From Cyanobacteria bacterium UBA6984 (GTDB taxonomy: Bacteria; Cyanobacteriota; Vampirovibrionia; Gastranaerophilales; Gastranaerophilaceae), in assembly GCA_002450015.1 (NCBI GenBank), contig DJYG01000027.1:1-14944 (forward strand): 14,944 bases of DNA, given 5' to 3'. A program made the position numbers and the translations under genes. This document shows positions 1-5,404 of the stretch, in pieces. The notes under the pieces were generated by a model. It was not told the origin of the DNA. It saw only the letters and a program-made list of their open reading frames with translations, and ran no database searches. Each line of letters begins with the position of its first letter. The stretch's first letter is position 1.

Positions 1-18
1 GTCTCGTCTTCCGCTCCA
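1..18 (+). tRNA. 3' end of a tRNA-Gly gene (partial, cut by window start)
   Basis: The first 18 bases read as the last two T-loop bases, the 3' half of the T stem (CTCGT), the 3' acceptor strand (CTTCCGC), discriminator T and an encoded CCA. The acceptor strand implies a 5' end of GCGGAAG, and U73 with that acceptor is typical of bacterial tRNA-Gly. The anticodon lies outside the window. A terminator follows within 5 nt. tRNA 3' ends are common integration sites, and accessory material begins just downstream. Confidence 0.8.
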
Positions 19-22
19 TTTT

Positions 23-49
23 AAGAGGGTTTTATATACCCTCTTTTTT
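23..49 (+). terminator. Intrinsic terminator of the tRNA-Gly transcript
   Basis: The stem AAGAGGG/CCCTCTT (23-29 with 39-45) has a 9-nt AT loop and a T run to 49. It sits immediately after the tRNA CCA end. Confidence 0.85.
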
Positions 50-96
50 AGTGCTTTTATTTTTGTCCATTATGTCCATTCTTGCACTTATTGTTT

Positions 97-137
97 TGTA
101 TCAGGGATTTTGACATAAAAGAACGCGAGTTTGACAT
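97..137 (+). mobile_element. Possible IS21-family-like left terminal sequence
   Basis: This stretch starts TGTATCAGGG and holds GATTTTGACAT (106-116) and GTTTGACAT (129-137). A TG(T) start followed by repeated TTTTGACA-type boxes resembles IS21-family ends. A matching sequence in the opposite orientation lies at 3655-3694. No istA or istB gene lies between them and no target-site duplication is visible, so this may be a relic or chance similarity. The rest of 50-187 shows only a direct TGTCCATT pair (64-71, 73-80). Confidence 0.3.
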
Positions 138-187
138 GCAAGTCAGAAATATCCTTATAATTTTTGAATTTGTTGTAATTTTTCTAA

Positions 188-349
188 TCCGGATACAAAA
201 TAAATAGTTTGCTCAATATTTTCAGCATAAAATGTTGTTTTGGTTTAGAAGTAAATGAAGAAGGTAGACGACTTGGCAAAGAAAACCCAAATGCTGACCC
301 AAGAGATATAATTATACAACCAAAAGATTTACCTAAAAAGCATTGGTAA
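188..349 (+). pseudogene. Broken gene tail, possible C-terminal end of a polymorphic-toxin module
   Basis: This open frame has no ATG or GTG start and follows a stop at 185-187. Its last 35 or so codons look truly coding: FGLEVNEEGRRLG, then KENPNADPRDI, ending KKHW before TAA at 347. The string GRRLGKENPNA resembles the end of DUF6973-like, wall-associated or RHS-type toxin modules (D.HNN..GR.LG..NP). That likeness is from memory and is tentative. The N-terminal part is missing, so this is a remnant. A small membrane-protein gene starts 19 nt downstream, in the place an immunity gene would occupy. A second tail at 678-884 shares the RLG[KR]E core. Confidence 0.45.
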
Positions 350-356
350 TTCGTGT

Positions 357-362
357 TATAAT
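357..362 (+). promoter_or_regulatory. Extended -10 promoter, leaderless start for the GTG at 369
   Basis: TATAAT is preceded by TGT (TGn extended -10) and followed by exactly 6 nt before GTG 369. No clear -35 box is seen. Transcription should begin at or beside the start codon. Confidence 0.6.
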
Positions 363-368
363 TATTTT

Positions 369-677
369 GTGATCACTAAATTTTTGAAAATTTTATATAG
401 AACAATCATAAATATATTGAAAATTTTATTATTCTTATTTTTATTAGTATTTCTCGGGGAAGATATCATAGGATTAATATTATATAAGAATTATAATCTT
501 CAAATAGTATTTTATATTTTATACGGTTTAGGACTTTTAATTTATTCATTATATATCTTATTTATTAAACACAAACATGTTGAATACCTTTATTACGTGA
601 TTTTATGGATAATTTATTTTGCGATAGCAAACATATTACCAGACATTCAAAAATATTACAATCTTTCTATTTTTTAG
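369..677 (+). CDS. Small three-helix membrane protein, possible immunity protein
   Basis: This 102-residue protein is almost entirely hydrophobic, with about three membrane helices (roughly residues 12-35, 44-65 and 72-92) and short Lys/His-rich loops. I recognise no family. It starts with GTG, has no Shine-Dalgarno site, and lies 6 nt after an extended -10 box, which supports a real leaderless gene. Its position between two toxin-like gene tails (188-349 and 678-884) is where an immunity gene of a polymorphic-toxin cassette would sit. That role is inference from position only. Composition is extremely AT-rich, and a chance AT-rich ORF remains possible, though the promoter argues against it. 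Confidence 0.55.
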   Translation: MITKFLKILYRTIINILKILLFLFLLVFLGEDIIGLILYKNYNLQIVFYILYGLGLLIYSLYILFIKHKHVEYLYYVILWIIYFAIANILPDIQKYYNLSIF

Positions 678-884
678 AATTTTGGTCAGCCATTCAAATT
701 AACAACAAATTTCGTCAGGCAAATGACTGACCTACAAACTCATAAAGTTACTATTGAAGAAGCAATAGCGGACTCAGAAAGAGACCAAGTTGCAAACAGA
801 TTGGGTCGTGAAAGAGGTCGTGATTATCCAAATTGCAAATGCTATGAACTTATGAGTGATTTAAAGCCCAAACATAAAAAATAG
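678..884 (+). pseudogene. Second broken toxin-like gene tail (ATG-initiated part 723-884, 53 codons)
   Basis: The frame directly after the stop of the preceding gene reads as coding sequence: NFGQPFKLTTN, then MTDLQTHKVTIEEAIADSE, then RDQVANRLGRERG, and DYPNCKCYELM before a basic end and TAG at 882. The first ATG is at 723 and has no ribosome binding site or -10 box nearby. The conserved-looking core VANRLGRERG matches RRLGKENPN in the tail at 188-349. Both end in a Lys/His-rich tip of similar length. The most likely reading is an orphan 3' end of a toxin module left by recombination. A functional 53-residue protein from 723 is less likely. Confidence 0.45.
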
Positions 885-889
885 TAAAA

Positions 890-1216
890 TCATAATAGTG
901 GATTGCTTATCGCAATAAAAAGTACATATAGTATAATAGACAATATTATTATTAATGAGAAATCTGCAAGTATAATTATCCAATCTTTTTTTGTTTTATT
1001 TTTTGAAAATATTTTGATTAAAAATATAATTATGTTTTCAACTATACTTATTGGTATAAAAAGAATTGTAATAAGAACAGATGTGCCAAGTAACATTTCA
1101 AAAAATACATTATTTTCGTATAAGAGAATCATTGCAATTAATAAAAATGATACAACTAACAAAATAAGTATAACTATTGTTGATATAAAAAAACATTTAT
1201 CTACTCTATTAAACAT
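890..1216 (-). CDS. Small four-helix membrane protein
   Basis: This 108-residue protein has about four hydrophobic segments (roughly residues 10-32, 40-65, 66-75 extending the second hairpin, and 82-104) and a basic loop KIFSKNKTKKD near residue 75. No family is recognised. An overlapping hydrophobic ORF exists on the other strand, but this one has the better signal: TGC-TATGAT (1223-1228) lies exactly 6 nt before ATG 1216, the same leaderless layout as several neighbours. It converges on the toxin-like tail at 678-884, with stops about 5 nt apart. It could be another immunity-type protein, but only its position suggests that. Confidence 0.55.
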   Translation of the reverse strand: MFNRVDKCFFISTIVILILLVVSFLLIAMILLYENNVFFEMLLGTSVLITILFIPISIVENIIIFLIKIFSKNKTKKDWIIILADFSLIIILSIILYVLFIAISNPLL

Positions 1217-1222
1217 ATATGT

Positions 1223-1228
1223 ATCATA
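1223..1228 (-). promoter_or_regulatory. Extended -10 promoter of the membrane protein at 890-1216
   Basis: On the minus strand TATGAT is preceded by TGC and ends 6 nt before ATG 1216. No convincing -35 is seen. A leaderless start is inferred. Confidence 0.5.
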
Positions 1229-1330
1229 GCATTAATTTAGGTTTATTGCCTGATTATAAAAAATAACATTATATTAAGACAAAATCAAACAAGCAAGAGA
1301 AAAATAGACATATTTTAACACATATATAAG

Positions 1331-1381
1331 AAAACACTTGATATTCTTTCAATAGAGAGTTAAAGCAATATCAAGTGTTTT
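1331..1381 (-). terminator. Long perfect inverted repeat, probable terminator of the ATPase gene
   Basis: AAAACACTTGATATT (1331-1345) pairs perfectly over 15 bp with 1367-1381, with a 21-nt loop. It lies 37 nt past the stop of the minus-strand ATPase. The minus-strand copy runs into TTTTCTTATAT, a usable U tract. The stem is longer than a usual terminator, so another role such as an RNA-stability element or a relic of an element end is possible. The rest of 1217-1417 shows nothing else. Confidence 0.6.
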
Positions 1382-1417
1382 GCCAAGATATTGAAACATT
1401 GCGACACAAAGATTTAT

Positions 1418-2686
1418 TTAATCTTTCAAGCATCTTATCGGGACAATAAAAGTATCATTATCTTTATATGCATATTTTCCGGTACCGGTTATAACCATTT
1501 TAAATGAAGGTTTTTTCATAAGATTATAATCTATATTATCTGCCAGTTTATTGAGTGTGTATTTACCTTCTTCAATAGCTTTATCTCCGCCAAGTTTTAT
1601 CTCTATTAATCCATAGGCTCCGTTTCTTAAATGAATAACCGCATCACATTCAAGTCCGTTTTTATCTCTGTAATGATATATTGTGCCGTCAAGAAAATCT
1701 GCATATACTCTCAAATCTCTTACACAAAGATTTTCAAAGAAAAATCCCATGGTTTTTATATCATCTATTAAATCGTTTGGACCTAAGCCCAAAGCTGCAG
1801 CTGCAATAGAAGGATCTGTAAAATATCTTGTATCTGTTGTTCTTATGGCTGTTTTTGAGCGTAAATTAGGATTCCAAGCATGAGAATCTTCTATTACAAA
1901 TATTTTCTGTAAAGCATTTATATAATTGTATATTGTAGGATTTGTTCCCAAATTATTATCTTCATTTACGTCATCAGATAATGAAGTAAGCTTTGTTTGT
2001 GTTCCTATTGAACGAGCATAAGCTCTTAAAAGTTTTTTTGCTCTTTCAGGATTCCTTTCAATATTATCTACTCTTGAAATATCAGAATTAACAACTGTAT
2101 CATAATAATCAATTGCCTGTGATAGAGCTATGTCTTGTTTTAAGCCAACAGCTTTAGGCCAACCGCCTCGGCATATTAAAAATGCAAGTTCATCAATATC
2201 AATGGTATTTTCGCCGTCAATATTCGTTTTACCGCTAAAAAGTTCTGCTAAAGAAACACTTCCGTTACTTTCTTGTGATTCAAATAGTGACATCGGCCGC
2301 ATAAGCATCCTTGAAATTCTTCCTGTTCCAGTGTGTGAAATTTCTTTTAAATCAGCAGGGACGGCTGAACCTGTCAAAATAAATTGATTAAATTCATCAC
2401 GTTTATCAACTTCAAATCTTACTGCATCCCATAATTTTGGGGCAAGCTGCCATTCGTCAATTAATCTTGGTGTTTTACCGTTTAACAATCTTGATGGACT
2501 AAGTTCTGCTAATCGGATATTCTGTTCTTTTTCCTCAGGATTTTGCATACTTAATATACTTTTAGCAATTTGCGAAGCGGTTGTTGTTTTGCCACACCAT
2601 TTTGCACCCTCAATTAAAACGGCACCTTTTGCATTAAGTTTCTTTTGTAAAATTTTATCTGCTATTCTTATTTTATATTTTTTCAT
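1418..2686 (-). CDS. AAA+ ATPase with DUF4143 and a PD-(D/E)xK-like C-terminal domain
   Basis: This 422-residue protein has the DUF4143 ATPase architecture. An AAA_14-type P-loop domain comes first, with Walker A GAKWCGKT (27-34), Walker B LIDE (75-78) and the sensor-like FILTGS (102-107). A helical DUF4143 region follows. The C-terminal part has an endonuclease-fold signature: E318 in FFFEN, D348 in LECDAVI, and E362-x-K364 in GLIEIKLGG. All residues of the E...D...ExK pattern are present, so this copy could be nuclease-competent. The family is very common in gut bacteria and archaea and its cellular role is unclear; it often sits in variable regions. The gene follows the glycosylase gene on the same strand after a 106-nt gap with its own promoter. 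The start is supported by AGGA 7 nt upstream. Confidence 0.9.
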   Translation of the reverse strand: MKKYKIRIADKILQKKLNAKGAVLIEGAKWCGKTTTASQIAKSILSMQNPEEKEQNIRLAELSPSRLLNGKTPRLIDEWQLAPKLWDAVRFEVDKRDEFNQFILTGSAVPADLKEISHTGTGRISRMLMRPMSLFESQESNGSVSLAELFSGKTNIDGENTIDIDELAFLICRGGWPKAVGLKQDIALSQAIDYYDTVVNSDISRVDNIERNPERAKKLLRAYARSIGTQTKLTSLSDDVNEDNNLGTNPTIYNYINALQKIFVIEDSHAWNPNLRSKTAIRTTDTRYFTDPSIAAAALGLGPNDLIDDIKTMGFFFENLCVRDLRVYADFLDGTIYHYRDKNGLECDAVIHLRNGAYGLIEIKLGGDKAIEEGKYTLNKLADNIDYNLMKKPSFKMVITGTGKYAYKDNDTFIVPIRCLKD

Positions 2687-2703
2687 AATCTTATCCTATG
2701 GTT

Positions 2704-2732
2704 ATTATAAACTATATTTTATAGTTTGGCAA
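2704..2732 (-). promoter_or_regulatory. Sigma70-type promoter of the 1418-2686 ATPase
   Basis: On the minus strand TTGCCA (2727-2732) is followed by a 17-nt spacer and TATAAT (2704-2709). The spacer is AACTATAAAATATAGTT, whose ends are inverted repeats (AACTAT/ATAGTT) and could be an operator. The predicted leader is short and contains AGGA before ATG 2686. Confidence 0.7.
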
Positions 2733-2776
2733 GTTTATATTTTATATATTGGCAAATATTTATTTTATATATTGGC
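2726..2776. repeat. Three TTGGC iterons at 23-bp spacing upstream of the ATPase
   Basis: TTGGC recurs at 2726, 2749 and 2772, exactly 23 bp apart. The first two units are near-identical over 23 bp (TTGGCAA followed by an AT tract ending TTTTATATA). The first overlaps the -35 box of the ATPase promoter, so a repressor or self-binding site is plausible. A 23-bp period places the boxes about two helical turns apart. Confidence 0.6.
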
Positions 2777-2792
2777 TAAAATATTTTAAATT

Positions 2793-3281
2793 TTATAAAA
2801 CTTTAGCCCATTCCTTTATTAATATATCCAAGCTATATCTGGCATTAGCGGGGCTTGTTGATGGCATTTTGAGACAAGTGTATTTTCCCAACAAATCCGG
2901 AAAATATTTTTTAAATGCGGTATATGATTTATTTCCGTTTAAGCATATGGTCTCAATATTTGGATATGTTTTCAAAAGTTTTCTTATATCGTTTGGTTTT
3001 TCATTTTGTATATCAGAATCCAGACTCCCTTCTCTTTTGCAGGACTTTATTGTGTCCCAAAGAGCAATATTACTATTTAGAAGTATTTTTAATCTTGTTT
3101 TATAATCAAATTTCGGCAATTGTTGTTCATTACAAATAGCGCTCATAACTTTCCAAAACCTGTTCTGCGGATGTGCATAATACTGTTGTTCTTCCAGTGA
3201 TTTTACTCCTGGCATTGAACCAAGAATAAGAATTCTAGAATTATTATCTATTGAAGGCTTAAAGCTTTTACAGTTATTCAT
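2793..3281 (-). CDS. Hypoxanthine/uracil-DNA glycosylase (UDG superfamily, HDG family 6)
   Basis: This 162-residue enzyme matches the DNA-deoxyinosine glycosylase family, which cuts deaminated bases (hypoxanthine) from DNA to start base-excision repair in the cytoplasm. The first motif is ILILGSMPGVKS (17-28), followed by YYAHPQNRFWKVM. Asn40 in PQNRFW aligns with the Asn reported as catalytic in this family. The second motif is MPSTSPANARYS near the C-terminus. Length is normal and no key motif is missing. The start ATG 3281 has no Shine-Dalgarno site, but TAATAT preceded by TGT ends 6 nt upstream, suggesting leaderless transcription. It stands upstream of the ATPase gene on the same strand, with no known functional link. 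Confidence 0.88.
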   Translation of the reverse strand: MNNCKSFKPSIDNNSRILILGSMPGVKSLEEQQYYAHPQNRFWKVMSAICNEQQLPKFDYKTRLKILLNSNIALWDTIKSCKREGSLDSDIQNEKPNDIRKLLKTYPNIETICLNGNKSYTAFKKYFPDLLGKYTCLKMPSTSPANARYSLDILIKEWAKVL

Positions 3282-3287
3282 AAAAAA

Positions 3288-3293
3288 ATATTA
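3288..3293 (-). promoter_or_regulatory. -10 box of the glycosylase gene (leaderless layout)
   Basis: On the minus strand TGT-TAATAT is followed by six T residues and ATG 3281. It fits the TANNNT plus 6 nt rule seen at other genes here. The -35 is weak. Confidence 0.45.
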
Positions 3294-3330
3294 ACATTAA
3301 AACACATAGAGATACATAATTTAAAGAAAA

Positions 3331-3595
3331 AGTATCAGTAACTCTGAGAATGAATTATCAGAGAGTTTTGGAATTTGTATCAGCGGATTTGCGTACGGAC
3401 AGAGTGAAACAAGTCCGGATAGCGAACAGATTGAGCATACTGTGGCAAAGCCACAAATGCGAAACTCTGTGAGCAAGGAGCAAATCCAAGACGGGAGTTT
3501 TGAAATTTTTCCCTCTGAATGCGTGCAAAATTGAAATTCTCTCAAACTTCCGGGGGTAGTATTCATAGACTAACAGATAATTTACAATAATGTAC
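3331..3595. repeat. Dispersed non-coding repeat, long copy
   Basis: Left block GAATTATCAGAGAGTTTTGG...TTTGTATCAG (to 3383) and right block (from about 3493, AGTTTTGAAATTTTTCCCTC...AATTCTCTCAAACTTCC...AGTATTC) recur at 5131-5275 in the same orientation. About 109 bp (3384-3492) is present only here. That insert contains hairpins CGGAC/GTCCG and TGTGGC-aaa-GCCACA, and the left block holds CTCTGA/TCAGAG. Minus-strand ORFs across it are not conserved in the short copy. It could be a MITE or a structured RNA relic. It lies between the glycosylase and the second ATPase. Confidence 0.65.
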
Positions 3596-3654
3596 ACTGT
3601 AATTATTGCTATTACTTAATTATAGGTACTATTTATTTAATTTCTCCTACTTTT

Positions 3655-3694
3655 CATGTCAAAATCGTGATACTTTGTATCAAAATCAGTGACA
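3655..3694 (-). mobile_element. Possible IS21-family-like right terminal sequence
   Basis: Read on the minus strand from 3694, the sequence starts TGTCACTGATTTTGATAC and then has GTATCACGATTTTGACAT. Two tandem GATTTTGA(T/C)A boxes follow a TGT start. The sequence GTATCA-n-GATTTTGACAT also occurs in the sequence at 98-116 in the opposite orientation, so the two would be inward-facing ends 3.6 kb apart. There is no transposase between them. The remaining stretch to 3810 holds only the small hairpin at 3754-3768. Confidence 0.3.
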
Positions 3695-3753
3695 CTCAAT
3701 AGGTTAATTAAATGTTTTATTCAGTTGTCATACACAATTTAACTCTATTTCAA

Positions 3754-3768
3754 GCACTTTTCAAGTGC
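3754..3768 (-). terminator. Small hairpin downstream of the second ATPase
   Basis: GCACTT-ttc-AAGTGC forms a perfect 6-bp stem 43 nt past the ATPase stop at 3811. On the minus strand it lacks a good T run, so it is a weak terminator at best. AAGCACTTTT is repeated at 3783-3792. Confidence 0.3.
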
Positions 3769-3810
3769 ATAAGGTAATAATTAAGCACTTTTGTATCATT
3801 TCAACACAAT

Positions 3811-5007
3811 TTATTTATCAAGTAACCAATCCAGTGCATACAGCTGTCTTATTCCGTTATGCGTTACATTAGGAATATTATCCATTGTCAGCAAATATTT
3901 TGGATTATGATCTCTTATGCTGTTTAATGATTTTAATTCTCTGTCTAAAGTATCTGCTCCCATAACGGTATCTGCAACCTGATAGTATTCGGTATAGCCG
4001 TCTTTGATTGCAACAAAATCAACTTCCTTATTATCAACTTTTCCTATATAAACTGCATATCCGCGTCTTAAAAGTTCCAAATATACAATGTTTTCCAAAA
4101 TATGACCAAAATCCACATATTTTGTACCAAGCAAATAATATCTTAATCCAATATCAACAAGATAATATTTCCCATTTGTTTCAAGATATTGTTTGCCTTT
4201 TACATCATATCTGTTTGCTTTATACAAAATATAGCTCTTACACAATGCTTCTAAATAGTTTTCAACCGTGTGATTGGAAATCTTTTTACCTCTAGATGTC
4301 ATTGTGTCACTGATTTTTTTAGCAGAAGTTGAATTTCCAATATTATCAAACATAAATTTAACTATATTTTCTAACCCGGTAACATCAGAAATTTTATTTC
4401 TCTGAACAACATCTTTAAGAATAACTGTATTATAAATTCCGCTTAAATATGTTCTTATTTGTTCTTTTTCATCATTTAACTGCAATACATAAGGGAAAGA
4501 ACTGTTTTCCAAATATTTACGATACCTGGTCTGAATATCAGTATTATCATTAAAGAATGATATATACTCCTTGAATGATAATGGCAGCATTTCAATTTCA
4601 ACATATCTGCCGGATAATAATGTTGCGAGTTCTCCAGACATAAAATAAGCGTTAGAACCTGTTATATAAATATCTGTATTATCTTTTATATATAAACCAT
4701 CTATTGCTTTTTGATAATCTTTTACATTCTGAATCTCATCTAAAAAAATGTAATTTTGCCTCTCAGGTTGGAGCTTTGATTTTATATACTCATAAAGTTT
4801 TTTATAATCCGTTAATTCTTCATTATCCGGATCTTCAAAGTTAAGTGATATTATTTGAGATTTTTTAACTCCGTTTTTCAGCAAATAATCTTTAAAAAGT
4901 TCTAATAGTGTTGATTTGCCGCATCTTCTTATCCCGGATATAACTTTAATCAGTTTTTTATCCTTAAAGCTTATTAGTTTTTTCAAATATTCGCTACGTT
5001 CTATCAT
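3811..5007 (-). CDS. AAA+ ATPase with DUF4143, second and distinct copy
   Basis: I choose the internal ATG at 5007 (398 residues, MIERSEYLKKL). The upstream in-frame ATG at 5025 lies inside the spacer of a strong promoter whose -10 ends 6 nt before 5007. Walker A GIRRCGKST is near residues 25-33, Walker B FLDEIQ near 88-93, then YITGSNA, and the GRYVEIEMLPLSFKEY stretch typical of DUF4143 ATPases. The C-terminal domain has GHILENIVYLEL and KEVDFVAI, but the expected ExK is YYQVA, so the nuclease-like site looks incomplete, unlike the copy at 1418-2686. The two proteins are only distantly related. The gene is bracketed by the repeat copies at 3331-3595 and 5131-5275, which suggests mobility or duplication. 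Cellular role unknown. Confidence 0.9.
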   Translation of the reverse strand: MIERSEYLKKLISFKDKKLIKVISGIRRCGKSTLLELFKDYLLKNGVKKSQIISLNFEDPDNEELTDYKKLYEYIKSKLQPERQNYIFLDEIQNVKDYQKAIDGLYIKDNTDIYITGSNAYFMSGELATLLSGRYVEIEMLPLSFKEYISFFNDNTDIQTRYRKYLENSSFPYVLQLNDEKEQIRTYLSGIYNTVILKDVVQRNKISDVTGLENIVKFMFDNIGNSTSAKKISDTMTSRGKKISNHTVENYLEALCKSYILYKANRYDVKGKQYLETNGKYYLVDIGLRYYLLGTKYVDFGHILENIVYLELLRRGYAVYIGKVDNKEVDFVAIKDGYTEYYQVADTVMGADTLDRELKSLNSIRDHNPKYLLTMDNIPNVTHNGIRQLYALDWLLDK

Positions 5008-5013
5008 ACAAAC

Positions 5014-5041
5014 ATTATAAATCATTTTACCAAAAAGTCAA
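5014..5041 (-). promoter_or_regulatory. Strong promoter fixing a leaderless start for the second ATPase
   Basis: On the minus strand TTGACT (5036-5041), a 16-nt spacer and TATAAT (5014-5019) are followed by 6 nt and ATG 5007. The longer ORF start at 5025 falls within the spacer, so it cannot be made from this promoter. Confidence 0.7.
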
Positions 5042-5130
5042 GTTTTGGAAGTGTATTTCTAAAAACATACACAGATAAAATCTTTTGGAATTGATTTGTA
5101 ATCTCTAACATATAACTTTACATAAAAATA

Positions 5131-5275
5131 TCTGTTAATTTGAGAATAAATTATCATAGAGTTTTGGAATTTGTATCAGTTAGTTTTGAAGTATTTCCCT
5201 CAAAACTTAAAAAGTTTGAGAATTCTCTCAAACTTCCCCGGTCAGTATTCTTAATGTCTCTGATAATGTACAACA
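5131..5275. repeat. Dispersed non-coding repeat, short copy with internal deletion
   Basis: This copy shares TTTTGGAATTTGTATCAG with the long copy at 3331-3595, then jumps to AGTTTTGAAGTATTTCCCTC and continues with AATTCTCTCAAACTTCC and AGTATTC. It lacks about 109 bp of the long copy's middle. Inside it is a perfect 10-bp hairpin, AAGTTTGAGA/TCTCAAACTT with a 4-nt loop (5212-5235), which is only partly kept in the long copy. Both copies have the same orientation. No gene is predicted in 5026-5404 apart from the promoters at each end. Confidence 0.65.
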
Positions 5276-5320
5276 GGCTTATTAATTACAATTTAAATGT
5301 CCCAAATAAACCCCACTTAT

Positions 5321-5349
5321 TTTACAATTTGTTAATTATGTAGTAAAAT
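5321..5349 (+). promoter_or_regulatory. Promoter of the M2/M3 metallopeptidase
   Basis: TTTACA (5321-5326), 17-nt spacer, TAAAAT (5344-5349). This gives a leader of about 50 nt that carries AAAGGA (5392-5397), 7 nt before ATG 5405. Confidence 0.55.
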
Positions 5350-5404
5350 TGTAGCAAAAAATAATTTTACTTAACTTTAAACTCTCAAAAGAAAGGATTA
5401 TTAA

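Noticed and set aside
903..1229. Plus-strand 108-codon hydrophobic ORF
   Set aside because: It is the reverse complement of the 890-1216 gene. It lacks the -10 box and start context that the minus-strand gene has.
1418..2686. ATPase as an IstB-type transposition helper of an IS21 element
   Set aside because: The domain order and the C-terminal E-D-ExK region are those of DUF4143 ATPases. IstB is shorter and lacks that region.
2749..2776. TTGGC units as a CRISPR array
   Set aside because: Only three short AT-rich units in direct succession without spacers and no cas genes. Better explained as operator iterons.
2749..3139. Plus-strand ORFs over the glycosylase gene
   Set aside because: They are shadows of a gene with clear family motifs on the minus strand.
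3321..3597. Two overlapping minus-strand ORFs of about 80 codons
   Set aside because: They lie across the long repeat copy, and the related short copy at 5131-5275 cannot encode them because of the missing middle and frame changes. They also have no ribosome binding site or family likeness.
1..5300. Second copy of the tRNA-Gly 3' end as an attachment site
   Set aside because: I looked for CTTCCGCTCCA-like sequence downstream and found none in the window.
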